The notes under the pieces were generated by a model. That model ran no database searches. It had not been told where the DNA came from and saw only the letters and a program-made list of their open reading frames with translations. 64,000 bases of DNA from contig CAYGSL010000007.1 of assembly GCA_964352475.1 (NCBI GenBank), forward strand, positions 62,001 through 126,000. The letters run 5' to 3'. This DNA comes from JAUIET01 sp964352475. GTDB lineage: Bacteria > Pseudomonadota > Gammaproteobacteria > Pseudomonadales > JAUIET01. A program made the position numbers and the translations under genes. How positions within the stretch are numbered: the first letter of the stretch is position 1; each line of letters opens with the position of its first letter. Of the stretch, positions 16,432 through 25,375 are shown piece after piece.

Positions 16432-17111
16432 TGTCAATTGCACCCGCTGACAACAACAAGACGATAGGTTGGCAAGCCAGAAAAAGCGCGATGACGCGCC
16501 AGCGCGTTCTGGATGCCACTATTGAATGTTTTGTGAAACGTGGTTACAGCAATGTCACCACAGGCAATGTTATTGAGCAAGCCAATATTTCTCGTGGCAC
16601 CTTGCTACATCACTTCCCCTCTAAAAAGGAATTGATTCAGGCAGCCGTTGAGTATCTTCATGACAAGCTGCTGGAAGACTACACTTCACGCGTAGCCAAA
16701 ATACCCAAGTCGCTTGAGGGGGCAGAACGTCGCCGGGCGGGTTTATATGCCGCATGGGACTACATGACCAGCGATCTGGCTGTTGCCTATCACGAAATGT
16801 GTATCGCTGGCATCAGAGACCCGGAGCTTGAAGACGTGTTGCAGCAATCGCTTACTCAATTCGAGCAGCATACTCATGAAAAAAACATGGAATTGTTTTC
16901 GGAGTGGGTGGGAACCGGCGAAATGTATTACCTGGCAATGGATATCTCGCAGTTTCTGATGCAAGGCATGGCTTACGGACAGATCAAGAAAGATCGTGAG
17001 AAGCGCGTCAAACAACTTATAGAGTATTTGGCCGATCGACTTGAAGAAATGTTTCATGAAGACGAATCAACTGCAGCAAACAGACACTCAAGGAAACTCG
17101 ATGAAGGTTAA
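16431..17111 (+). CDS. TetR/AcrR family transcriptional regulator
   Basis: A 226-residue regulator with the N-terminal TetR helix-turn-helix (about residues 22-68, recognition helix around NISRGTLLHHF) and a ligand-binding C-terminal domain. It overlaps the molybdoenzyme stop by one base (TGATG), so it is transcribed from the operator-bearing promoter at 13802 and is likely autoregulated. It is the only TetR gene in the window and is the natural candidate to bind the seven CAG-N6-C(T/G)G sites. That assignment is inferred from co-location and the palindromic site shape. Confidence 0.93.
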   Translation: MSIAPADNNKTIGWQARKSAMTRQRVLDATIECFVKRGYSNVTTGNVIEQANISRGTLLHHFPSKKELIQAAVEYLHDKLLEDYTSRVAKIPKSLEGAERRRAGLYAAWDYMTSDLAVAYHEMCIAGIRDPELEDVLQQSLTQFEQHTHEKNMELFSEWVGTGEMYYLAMDISQFLMQGMAYGQIKKDREKRVKQLIEYLADRLEEMFHEDESTAANRHSRKLDEG

Positions 17112-18273
17112 TAATTTTGTTTGTCTTTTTGCCAGCAGCTTGCTTCTACTGGGTTGCTCCAACGTTGTTTCTGAAGAAGATAAGGATGAATACAGAAGCA
17201 ATTCCAGTGAATTAAATGAGGCCTTTGAAGTAGGAGAAGCTGTTCAGTTCAGTGCAGATGACGATATAGGCCTGGTAGGGCGCTACCATTTTGCAACCCA
17301 CACTCGTGATTTTGATACTGCACGCGAATTCTATCGCATGCTGGGCTGGACCGATGGCGTGGGTGGTTTTCCACTCACCAACACCCACCAAATGGCTCGT
17401 GCGCTGGGCATGTTTGATGTTTGCCAGTACGAATTGGTTAAAGGCGAGGTGCTGGCGTTACCTGGCAGCCTGAATGCCGCTGGTATCGATTTGCTGCAGT
17501 TCAAGATTCCCTTCAACGATGATCCACCCTACGACTTGCCCAACCATATTGGCATGGCCTACGCCGCACTTCTAACCACCAACCTGGCCGCTGATGTTGC
17601 GTTTATGAAAACGCAAAACATCGAGTTTTTATCCGAACCTTACGGCATTCCAGGCAATCAGTTTGTGTTCTTCCGAGACCTTGAAGGCGTTTTGTATAAG
17701 TTGATGGAAACAGCGCCCCCACATGGAGATCCTGAACAGAATATGCATTTGATCGCCATGCCTTACATAGGCATTAACGTGAGTGACTTTGATAAATCCT
17801 TGGCGTTTTATAAAGAGCTTGGATACACCAATATCAAACCTCTGCCTGAACATGGCTCAGTCGAAGAAGCGCGCGCGTATGGCCTGGAAGGCCCATTCAA
17901 AATAAAAGGCGCCGATATATCCCTGGGCCGCGGTGACAATCATGTGCTGAGATTGGTGCAGTGGATAAAACCATTTAATCCCGAACCGGCCTACCCACCG
18001 CCCATCAATCATATTGGCATCAATCGCATTGCATTGGTGGTACCCGATGTGGATAGAGCGGTGAGCATATTAAAAGCCAAAGGCGTAGAGTTTCTGTCTG
18101 AAATAGCGCCCTGCTGTTCAGGTACAGGCGATGATGAAACCGGCATAGTGCATATGATGGACCCGGACGGTGTGTTTCTGGAACTGATTGGCGCGATCAA
18201 AAAACGTCCATTAAAACCACAACCTGAAGGTTGCCCTGCGCTTGAAATAAAGATGCCACCCTCAGCTGGCTGA
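17101..18273 (+). CDS. Lipoprotein with two VOC (glyoxalase-like) domains
   Basis: A 390-residue protein beginning with a lipoprotein signal peptide whose lipobox LLGC places the acylated Cys at 19. Two VOC modules follow, about residues 60-195 and 205-370, each opening with an HxxxHTRDFDTAREFY-like or GINVSDFDKSLAFY stretch. I choose the ATG at 17101, overlapping tetR by 11 bases with AAGGAAA upstream, because it yields a proper signal peptide; the longer frame from 17041 does not. A membrane-anchored VOC protein is uncommon; its role may be ring-cleaving, binding or lyase activity at the envelope. Confidence 0.82.
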   Translation: MKVNNFVCLFASSLLLLGCSNVVSEEDKDEYRSNSSELNEAFEVGEAVQFSADDDIGLVGRYHFATHTRDFDTAREFYRMLGWTDGVGGFPLTNTHQMARALGMFDVCQYELVKGEVLALPGSLNAAGIDLLQFKIPFNDDPPYDLPNHIGMAYAALLTTNLAADVAFMKTQNIEFLSEPYGIPGNQFVFFRDLEGVLYKLMETAPPHGDPEQNMHLIAMPYIGINVSDFDKSLAFYKELGYTNIKPLPEHGSVEEARAYGLEGPFKIKGADISLGRGDNHVLRLVQWIKPFNPEPAYPPPINHIGINRIALVVPDVDRAVSILKAKGVEFLSEIAPCCSGTGDDETGIVHMMDPDGVFLELIGAIKKRPLKPQPEGCPALEIKMPPSAG

Positions 18274-18375
18274 TTGTCTCAGCGATGATAATCAGCAAAT
18301 TAACGCGCAATGATCATCTATAAGGCCAAGTTAGAAAATGTTTTGCTTGACCGTAATACACTTATTAAGCTTTTG

Positions 18376-18432
18376 AAAAAAAGCAGTATGGTCGGTTTTT
18401 TTCTTGTAACTGTGTTTTCGTCTAAGTACACT
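18376..18432 (+). promoter_or_regulatory. Operator O3 and promoter of the first TonB receptor gene
   Basis: CAGTATGGTCGG at 18384-18395 is flanked by seven As plus G and by seven Ts. Eight bases later stand -35 TTGTAA (18404-18409), 17 bp, and -10 TACACT (18427-18432), the same geometry as O1. It lies about 100 bases upstream of the receptor start at 18532. Confidence 0.72.
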
Positions 18433-18531
18433 CTGAAACAGCAATTCGGGGTCATCCGGTTTTGCGCAGTACAGAACCAAGCTTGGTGCTAAAACCTTGC
18501 AAGAATCAGAAATAAAGACACGAGGATTATC

Positions 18532-20835
18532 ATGAAAGTAATAACTGAGTTGTTTACACCGCGTAGCAGTGCTATGAGTCTTGCACTTGCCAGTCTAGCT
18601 ATTGGATACACCTCTCCGGTTCTTGCGCAAGGGTCTTCGGGTTCCGCGTCAGGTATTTTGGAAGAGGTTATTGTTACGGCCAGAAAAATTGACGAATCAA
18701 TGCAAGATGTACCGGTAGCCGTATCAGCGTTCAGCGGCAAGACCATTGATGATCTGATCATGCGCGACATTCGTGAAACAGAAGGTTTTATTCCTAACCT
18801 TGTGATCGATGCCGTGAGTGTGTCTCCCGCCGGTGCATCCATCTATATTCGCGGCGTAGGCACTCAGGAAGTGGAACGAAGCTTTGACCCTGCAGTCGGT
18901 GTCACCATTGACGGCGTACCACTTTCTTTTGTAAACGGCTCAATGTCGAATACTTTTGATTACGCGGCTTTCGAAGTACTCCGTGGACCACAAGGAACGC
19001 TGTTTGGTCGTAATACTACCGGTGGTGCAATTAATATTACTCGAACGCGGCCCACTGGCGAATTAGGGCTGAAATACGAACTTACTGGCGGTACAGACAA
19101 TCGCATCGACATTAAGGCGGTCGCTAATTTCCCAATCGTTGATGGTGTGCTGGCAGGTAAATTAGGCTACGCATCGCAGAATGATGGGGGACCTCGCAAA
19201 CACGTAGTCACTGGTGAACGCTTGGGTGACGCCGACAATCAGGAACTGAATGCTACCTTGTTGTGGACGCCCAGCGAAAACTTTGACGCGCTGTTCACGT
19301 TCGTTAACTATGAAGACAAAGCCGATGGGATCATTCTGCAGAACATTACCTCGTTCAATCCAAACAACCCAGTAAATCCCGCACCGGAAACGCCCTGTTT
19401 TCTTATGGCTTGCGGCGATAACGTTACCGATATCGAGGCAATCTCTCAGGACTATATCAGGCCTATAGACTTTGATTGGACCAGTTACACTCTCAATATG
19501 AACTGGGATACTGGGCCGGGCACCATCACAGCGATTATAGGCAGGCAAGAAACAGAAGAAGAGGTTCGAACTGACTTCGACGCAACCGTGTTGAACTTCT
19601 TTCACGTAAACCGCATTCAGGATTCGGAACAGACCAGTGTTGAATTGCGCTTCGCCTCCAACAGTGATTTCAGTGAACAATGGAATTTTGTTGCAGGACT
19701 GTTTTGGCTGGAAGATGAATATCAACTTGAACAACGAACATCGATCGCTGCATTTGCGGGCCCTGGCGGCGCTGTTTTCCAAAACCCGTTTGCGGATCAT
19801 GAGCGTAAAGCGCTAGCGGTTTTTGGTGAGGCAAATTTTGCAATAACAGACAGCCTGAACTTTACTTTCGGCGGGCGTTTCACCAAGGAAGAGAAAAGTC
19901 TGAGCGGTCGTAACTTTATAGGTGGTGGCGGTATTGCCGGATACTTGCCGGGTGCGCCCAGCGACGAATTGTATGTATTTGGTACTCCCATCTTCGTACC
20001 GCTTAGTGCTGCGGTAGGTGAAGAAGAGTGGACTGAGTTTTCGCCAAAAATCGGCATCGATTATCGTATCAACGATGAAGTGCTGACTTACATCAGCTAC
20101 TCCGAGGGTTTTCGCTCAGGCGGATTCAATGGCCGTAACAGTGACCCTGCCAATATAGGACCATTTGATCCCGAATTTGTTGAGAACATCGAGCTGGGAA
20201 TGAAAGGTGACTTTCGTGACAACACCCTGAGACTTAACATTGCGGCGTTCCTGTCTGACTACAGTAACAAGCAGGAAGAGGTAATTGAAGCGGATGGCTT
20301 TGGTGGATCAAACACAGTAGTTAGAAACGCAGCCACGGTCGATATTTATGGTCTAGAGGGCGAGATGACCTGGGTTGCATCGGATAACTTCACTCTTAAT
20401 GCAAACTTCGGTTTGCTGGAAGCAGAGTACGATGAATACCTTGCCGACCTGAATGGTGATGGCAATGCCACTGACAATAGCAATCTGGAACTGCGTCGCG
20501 TACCAAGCCTCACTGGCGGTATCAATGGCGTATTTAGCACAGAGATCGGAGCGGGAACTCTTAGCGCCTTCCTCGGCTACAGATACACTGATGAGTATTG
20601 GGTAGAAGTGTCTAATGACCCTCGCGGTTTACTACCAAGCCGAGGCGTGGTGGATGCAAATCTTTCGTATGAGTTCGAGTGGTCTGACAATCGAACGCTC
20701 AAAATCACAGCCTTTGGTCGCGACCTGGCGGATAAAGTTGAATTCAGCTCAGCGGTGACAATTCCAGGCACTATTGCGTTTGCTGGCGTAGCGGGTGGCC
20801 GGGAGTATGGCCTGCAGATTTCGGGAACCTTCTAG
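18532..20835 (+). CDS. TonB-dependent outer-membrane receptor
   Basis: A 767-residue receptor. The signal peptide is cleaved near the LAQG at about residue 33. The TonB box EEVIVTAR is at 44-51, followed by the plug domain with RGPQGTLFGRNTTGGAINI (near 148-166), and the 22-strand barrel ends in the terminal aromatic-type motif GLQISGTF. It resembles receptors of marine bacteria that import hydrophobic or aromatic catabolic substrates rather than iron. It is single, preceded by O3, and convergent with the minus-strand operon ending at 20914. Confidence 0.93.
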   Translation: MKVITELFTPRSSAMSLALASLAIGYTSPVLAQGSSGSASGILEEVIVTARKIDESMQDVPVAVSAFSGKTIDDLIMRDIRETEGFIPNLVIDAVSVSPAGASIYIRGVGTQEVERSFDPAVGVTIDGVPLSFVNGSMSNTFDYAAFEVLRGPQGTLFGRNTTGGAINITRTRPTGELGLKYELTGGTDNRIDIKAVANFPIVDGVLAGKLGYASQNDGGPRKHVVTGERLGDADNQELNATLLWTPSENFDALFTFVNYEDKADGIILQNITSFNPNNPVNPAPETPCFLMACGDNVTDIEAISQDYIRPIDFDWTSYTLNMNWDTGPGTITAIIGRQETEEEVRTDFDATVLNFFHVNRIQDSEQTSVELRFASNSDFSEQWNFVAGLFWLEDEYQLEQRTSIAAFAGPGGAVFQNPFADHERKALAVFGEANFAITDSLNFTFGGRFTKEEKSLSGRNFIGGGGIAGYLPGAPSDELYVFGTPIFVPLSAAVGEEEWTEFSPKIGIDYRINDEVLTYISYSEGFRSGGFNGRNSDPANIGPFDPEFVENIELGMKGDFRDNTLRLNIAAFLSDYSNKQEEVIEADGFGGSNTVVRNAATVDIYGLEGEMTWVASDNFTLNANFGLLEAEYDEYLADLNGDGNATDNSNLELRRVPSLTGGINGVFSTEIGAGTLSAFLGYRYTDEYWVEVSNDPRGLLPSRGVVDANLSYEFEWSDNRTLKITAFGRDLADKVEFSSAVTIPGTIAFAGVAGGREYGLQISGTF

Positions 20836-20913
20836 ATAGAAAGCGAATCAGTGGGCGGTTTCACTTTAGTTTGATCTCAACCCTGAGTGAGTGGCTGATT
20901 CTCGCGCGGAAAG

Positions 20914-22134
20914 TCAGCATTCGGGCATCACTCGATGCCATGCGCGCGAAATTTTGATTCCAAGATCCGCTTGTTTTGGATTATCAACTGCCACTAGCTT
21001 TAAAACGACAGATACGCAGTAGGCGCTTTTTTGCGGGCGATCAATCTTTAGCGATAGCCCCAGCATCGACCAGGTTGATATTGGCAGATAGTCATACCCA
21101 CCATCAAAAGAGAAAGGTGGCGCGAGTGACACTAGCGCTTGATCAGTAATCTCTTCTTGCAGCCACTTTGCTAGAGACCTTGCACTACCCCGGGCCGGTA
21201 GGCCATTCGCGGCTTGCTGATGGCATCCCACGCCATACACGCCGGCATCCTCTGCAAACAGATCCTCGATGCCTGAGCTGCCATATCGTTCAACGAAGCG
21301 CCTGGCGAACTGCAATCCATCCTTTTCTGAAACAGGCTGTGGCCTACTCTCCACGGGCAGCGCCGGGCCATAATAAAACTGCCCCTGGTCATTCAACACG
21401 AAGTCGCTCGCTGCCCAAAGCAGTTCACCATTAAACACTCGATTTAGGCGTTCACCGTCCTGATCGATTTTCCCCCCTGGTAGCTCGTCGCCCCGGCGTA
21501 AATCTTTACGATACGCAAGATTGGCGGGTGCGTCCTGGGCAGGCGAATGATTCAGCATGTAGCGCCACAGTTGCCCTGTACGATATTTGTTGTCGTGGTT
21601 GGACCAGCGCCGCAGTATCTTTCCGTTTTGCGCGCCATAGTCAAATACAGTCTGGCCACGCAGACGCAGCAATCGCTTTGGGTCATAGTATGCGAAGTCG
21701 GGTGGGAAAGCGGCAACCCGAATACCTGCCTTGTACCGATGTGCGGCCATCGGCCCTGCAACGACTTTAACCGTTTCGCGAAGATCCGCTTCTGTGTTCG
21801 ATTGGTCTTTGGCTGCGGTCAGCACGTATTGGTAATGCTCCCGCATGTCCGATTTGTTCGCAGGCTCCGGTCTACCCTGTACTCCGTGCACTATCGTGTC
21901 ATCTGCAAATTGCTCAATGTATTGGTCTAGCTTTCGAAACCGGGTGCTGGCGTCTGACGCTTCAGATTCGGATAGAGGTTGGTTGGCGATAGCAAGTTCA
22001 CTGAGCAGGTTTCTCTCAGACTGATCAGATTGTTGATTGAACTGCGCGCAGCTGTACGCGGAAGCATGACCAGCAATGCTGCAAGCCAACAAGGTCCTAA
22101 GCATGCTCCACATTCGCTTCACCACTGACTGCAT
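20914..22134 (-). CDS. Exported protein of unknown function, possibly SnoaL-like
   Basis: A 406-residue protein with an N-terminal signal segment (about residues 10-27, ending GHASA). The region near 65-115 (FRKLDQYIEQFADDTIVHGVQG) and that near 270-330 (RFVERYGSSGIEDLFAEDAGVYG) both look like NTF2/SnoaL-type openings, so it may hold two such domains; this is a by-eye impression. It lies eight bases downstream of the ornithine-cyclodeaminase-like gene and ends the opine-type operon. Confidence 0.6.
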   Translation of the reverse strand: MQSVVKRMWSMLRTLLACSIAGHASAYSCAQFNQQSDQSERNLLSELAIANQPLSESEASDASTRFRKLDQYIEQFADDTIVHGVQGRPEPANKSDMREHYQYVLTAAKDQSNTEADLRETVKVVAGPMAAHRYKAGIRVAAFPPDFAYYDPKRLLRLRGQTVFDYGAQNGKILRRWSNHDNKYRTGQLWRYMLNHSPAQDAPANLAYRKDLRRGDELPGGKIDQDGERLNRVFNGELLWAASDFVLNDQGQFYYGPALPVESRPQPVSEKDGLQFARRFVERYGSSGIEDLFAEDAGVYGVGCHQQAANGLPARGSARSLAKWLQEEITDQALVSLAPPFSFDGGYDYLPISTWSMLGLSLKIDRPQKSAYCVSVVLKLVAVDNPKQADLGIKISRAWHRVMPEC

Positions 22135-22142
22135 GTGCTGCC

Positions 22143-23129
22143 CTAGAACTCGATCAATACACCTAAATCTTTTTCCACGGCTTTGTCGAATACTTTCCTA
22201 GCAGTGATCACGTCCTGTGCGGCAATACCCAGCGATTTATACACGGTGACATCCTGATCGCTCAGTCTGCCTTCCAATGCGCCTTCTAACACCTCGCCAA
22301 TTTCGCCTATGACGTCGCTCCACTGGTAATCGTTATCAGAAACAGCTTTAAGAATTTCTCCGGCCTGGGCTTTAGCCGATCCTTCAAAATCCAAAAACAC
22401 ACGGCTTTTTAGTAGTAATGCGGTATCCGTTTCGCGCGCACCTGCATGGCTGGAGCCCACCAGGTTGACATGGGTGCCTGGTGACACAAGGTCGCCTGCT
22501 AAAACGGGTTCGCTTGCGCCTGTAACCGTGCAAATAACATCAGCACTTGAAATGGCTGCCGACAGATTGTCAGCGGCATTGATTGAAATGCCGGACGGTA
22601 ATTCATCGATCAATCGTGTTGCCAAGGCCTGGGCCTTATCTTTGGATCGTCCCCAAATCTGAATCGTGTCAAAGTTCCTGATAGTCGCTAATGCAATAAC
22701 GTGAGATTCTGCCTGCTCGCCGCTGCCCAAAATAGTTAGTACTTTGGAGTCTTCTCTTGCCAATGCATCTGTCGCAACTGCACTTGCAGCAGCCGTTCTT
22801 ATCGCTGTAATGCGTGAGCCATCCAGTAATGCAATAGGCAGCAAGCCATCCTCTTCGTACAACACCATCAGGCCCAGATGACTGCTGCCTTTTCTACGTT
22901 CCGGCGGCACGAGGCTGACTAACTTTACCCCGGCCGATTTGGCACTGGCTAAATAACCCGGCATCATGCCGATTGCACCTATAGCAGGATCTATTTGCAG
23001 CGCCTGGCGTAAAGGTAAAACGGCGTTGCCTCTTGCTGTTTCAGTGAGCGCTTCTTTTACCCAATCATAAAGACTTTGCTGATCACTTAGCTGATCAATT
23101 AACTCTGTTGCAATAACACGTACCTTCAT
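22143..23129 (-). CDS. Ornithine cyclodeaminase/mu-crystallin family protein
   Basis: A 328-residue NAD(P)-binding enzyme. It shows the family's central LGSGEQAESHV nucleotide motif (near 133-143), the RTAAASAVATDALA helix (near 110-123), and a GSSHAGARETD stretch (near 227-237) in the usual substrate region. Members include ornithine cyclodeaminase, ketimine reductases and alanine dehydrogenases. Adjacent to opine-dehydrogenase and lambda-crystallin-like genes, an imine or amino-acid reductase role is likely, with no firm substrate. Confidence 0.88.
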   Translation of the reverse strand: MKVRVIATELIDQLSDQQSLYDWVKEALTETARGNAVLPLRQALQIDPAIGAIGMMPGYLASAKSAGVKLVSLVPPERRKGSSHLGLMVLYEEDGLLPIALLDGSRITAIRTAAASAVATDALAREDSKVLTILGSGEQAESHVIALATIRNFDTIQIWGRSKDKAQALATRLIDELPSGISINAADNLSAAISSADVICTVTGASEPVLAGDLVSPGTHVNLVGSSHAGARETDTALLLKSRVFLDFEGSAKAQAGEILKAVSDNDYQWSDVIGEIGEVLEGALEGRLSDQDVTVYKSLGIAAQDVITARKVFDKAVEKDLGVLIEF

Positions 23130-23156
23130 ACCGCCAGTAGCTCAATGCTGTTTGTA

Positions 23157-24176
23157 TTAATCATGCTTCTCCTGCTGTGGTTCAGAGTGTGGCGCATCAT
23201 GCACCAGCGGCAACAAATTCAAGTGTTTTAGCAAGCCCACAAATTCAGACATTCGTTGCTCACGGTAAGCATCAACATCAACGTCTTTGTAGTCAAAAAA
23301 ACCTTCCCCATCGCTCACACCATTACGTTTGTTATGCATATTGTCGTGAACAATTTTTGGTGCGGTATATCGGTCTTTATCTACATTCCTGGATAAGTAA
23401 TCTGATGCGTAATAAAGAATGTCTCCGCCGCCCCAATCGATAAATTCGAGCATGCCCAATATGGCATAACGAATACCAAAGCCAACGCGAATGGCCTTGT
23501 CGATATCCTCTGGGCTGGCAACGCCTTCTTCAGCGAGCCGTGCCGCTTCGTTCATTGCCAATGCTTGTATGCGTGGAACGATATACCCGGGTGAAGCACT
23601 GCATACAATAGGAGTTTTTCCTACCGTTTCCAAAATAGACTTGAGAGTATCGATGGTTGCGCTCATTGATGCGGAGCCACGGCTGATTTCAACCAAAGGC
23701 ATTAAATGCGCCGGGTTTAGCCAATGCGCATTGGCATAACGTTCCGGCGATGAAATCAGCTTTGCGAGATCATCTACTAAAAAGGTAGAGGTGGTTGAAG
23801 CGATGATCGTGTCATCATTGATGTGATGATTCATCCAGGCGAAGGCTTGCTCCTTGGCCGCCAAATGCTCTGGCACACCTTCAAAAACCAGGTCGAAGGA
23901 ATCAGCCGGAATATCATCGGTGTTATGTAGTAGCGTTACTCGCCCAAGCACATCTTCCAATTTATCAGCCTGCAGCATGCCCAGCGTTACCAGAAACTGC
24001 AGGTCTAGACGCAGTGCTGAATCCAGCGATGCGCGCATAGCTATTTTCTCGCTATCATCGCGCTCTTTGATGTCAATTAAGACTGTTTTAGCGCCGGCCA
24101 AGCAAAACGATAGCGCAATGCCTCTGCCCATGCGGCCTGCCCCAACAGCGGCAACCGTAATGTCTGAGGCGTTAAT
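23157..24176 (-). CDS. 3-hydroxyacyl-CoA dehydrogenase family protein (lambda-crystallin/carnitine dehydrogenase type) with apparent ATT start
   Basis: A protein of about 339 residues with an N-terminal Rossmann fold and a C-terminal all-helical 3HCDH domain. The cofactor motif VAAVGAGRMGRG requires sequence upstream of the first ATG (24131), which itself lies inside the motif. The frame is open upstream, and an ATT at 24176-24174 overlaps the previous stop as TAATT, six bases after GGAGGG, exactly where a TAATG would be expected. So either a rare ATT start, another non-ATG start such as the CTG just upstream, or a base error is involved. The product would oxidise a beta-hydroxy acid or its CoA ester. 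Confidence 0.82.
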   Translation of the reverse strand: MNASDITVAAVGAGRMGRGIALSFCLAGAKTVLIDIKERDDSEKIAMRASLDSALRLDLQFLVTLGMLQADKLEDVLGRVTLLHNTDDIPADSFDLVFEGVPEHLAAKEQAFAWMNHHINDDTIIASTTSTFLVDDLAKLISSPERYANAHWLNPAHLMPLVEISRGSASMSATIDTLKSILETVGKTPIVCSASPGYIVPRIQALAMNEAARLAEEGVASPEDIDKAIRVGFGIRYAILGMLEFIDWGGGDILYYASDYLSRNVDKDRYTAPKIVHDNMHNKRNGVSDGEGFFDYKDVDVDAYREQRMSEFVGLLKHLNLLPLVHDAPHSEPQQEKHD

Positions 24177-25258
24177 TAGCAGCCCTCCTGCATCAGGGTT
24201 TGAAGATCCTGTTTAGACAGCTCGCCCAGGCCCAGCGATTCCAATGTTCTGCCAGTGGTGTAAAAATCCTGATTATTAATGGCGCCACCAATTGCCAGAA
24301 ACGCGTTAACTAATGGTGTTTCAACCCCGGCAAGCCTACCTACGGATGCGAAGAACGATAATCCGATACGGGTGTCTTCAAACATGTAACGGTGCTCAGT
24401 TAAGACAATATGCTCTCGCCAGTCTCCTGAATCTGTCAGCGTGTCGTGCGCACCGCGCCCGTACATCCATTCTTCGCCGTCCTTCGCGTAATGGTCTGCT
24501 AATGGAAAGTGCGGCGCACCGTAACCTAAGGCTTCGCGAATGTTGATCCGCTCTGCATCCAGCGCATCGGTTACTCTGCGTATTGAGGGCTGAGTGCCTT
24601 CGTTATGTATGTCCCACGACTCGAAGTGCTCCAGCGGACCAGCGTTCATCATAATCAATGGAGGATGAATAATGGGGCCGGCGTTCATCAGTGCGCCAGA
24701 CAAGGCATCTTCACAAGCTTCGATTGCAGGGTAAGCCTGAGAAACAATATCGCGCGCATAACTATCGTTCTTTGCAGGAACAAACCCGGTTGGCAATCGC
24801 TTTCCGTAACCGGAAATAACCACTGTATTTGGGCCGTGTTTACGCGCCAGATAGGGCAAGGTGCCGGTCTCACCAAATGTTACGTCAGCTGTGTTGCCCG
24901 CATCACGCGCCGCTTGCAGAAATATTTGGCTACCGAATGTACCAGGTGGAATAAAAACGACTTGTCCATCTTGCCAGAAACGCGCAGATGCTTCCGCCAA
25001 AGATTCGTGCGTGATAGCCGGCAAAGGAATCACAATCAGCTTGGCGGTGGAAATAGCTTGTTCAAGCGAGGCCGTGGCGTGGGCAATCGCCACGTCCCGT
25101 TCGCCTTGAAAGTCCTTTACATGGATGCTCCCGGAATCAATAACCGCCTGCAGAGAGGCCGCATCGCGTCGCCACAGTGTTACTTCATGCCCTTTTTCGG
25201 ATAATTCGGCTGCGGCTGCATAGCAACCATGTCCGCCACCCAAGACTGTAATTTTCAT
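24176..25258 (-). CDS. NAD/NADP octopine/nopaline dehydrogenase family protein (opine dehydrogenase)
   Basis: A 360-residue enzyme with an N-terminal Rossmann motif GGGHGCYAAA (residues 7-16) and the C-terminal helical opine-dehydrogenase domain, including an HPP stretch and the conserved NEGTQPSIRRVTDALDAER region (near 235-255). The family makes or splits N-(carboxyalkyl) amino acids. It is the first gene of the operon 25258-20914; 118 bases upstream is the end of the AraC regulator gene. It may act catabolically on an opine-like compound. Confidence 0.88.
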   Translation of the reverse strand: MKITVLGGGHGCYAAAAELSEKGHEVTLWRRDAASLQAVIDSGSIHVKDFQGERDVAIAHATASLEQAISTAKLIVIPLPAITHESLAEASARFWQDGQVVFIPPGTFGSQIFLQAARDAGNTADVTFGETGTLPYLARKHGPNTVVISGYGKRLPTGFVPAKNDSYARDIVSQAYPAIEACEDALSGALMNAGPIIHPPLIMMNAGPLEHFESWDIHNEGTQPSIRRVTDALDAERINIREALGYGAPHFPLADHYAKDGEEWMYGRGAHDTLTDSGDWREHIVLTEHRYMFEDTRIGLSFFASVGRLAGVETPLVNAFLAIGGAINNQDFYTTGRTLESLGLGELSKQDLQTLMQEGC

Positions 25259-25315
25259 TAGTTGGATCCCACAATCGAAATTTTATTATGACATGGGCGG
25301 CGCCGTACACTTATG

Positions 25316-25337
25316 CCATAAAATGTATTTTCTATGG
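25316..25337. promoter_or_regulatory. Imperfect palindrome upstream of the opine-type operon
   Basis: A 22-bp imperfect palindrome with perfect CCATA/TATGG ends lies between the AraC gene and the opine dehydrogenase start. Its position suits an operator for the downstream operon. No supporting second copy was seen. Confidence 0.3.
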
Positions 25338-25375
25338 TCCCTCGCTAAACCTCTGAGGCTTTGGTTGCGCTAATG

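Noticed and set aside
18310..18492. Open frame of 60 codons upstream of the first TonB receptor
   Set aside because: It spans operator O3 and its promoter, has no ribosome site and encodes Lys/Phe runs from the A and T tracts; it is regulatory DNA, not a gene.
19162..19800. Long open frame antisense to the first TonB receptor
   Set aside because: It is a shadow of the receptor coding frame with no recognisable domain and no ribosome site.
20842..20907. Long-range inverted repeat (GCGAATCAG ... CTGATTCTCGC) between convergent genes
   Set aside because: The stem is interrupted, the loop is long and there is no T-run; it may be a weak bidirectional terminator but I could not support it as a feature.
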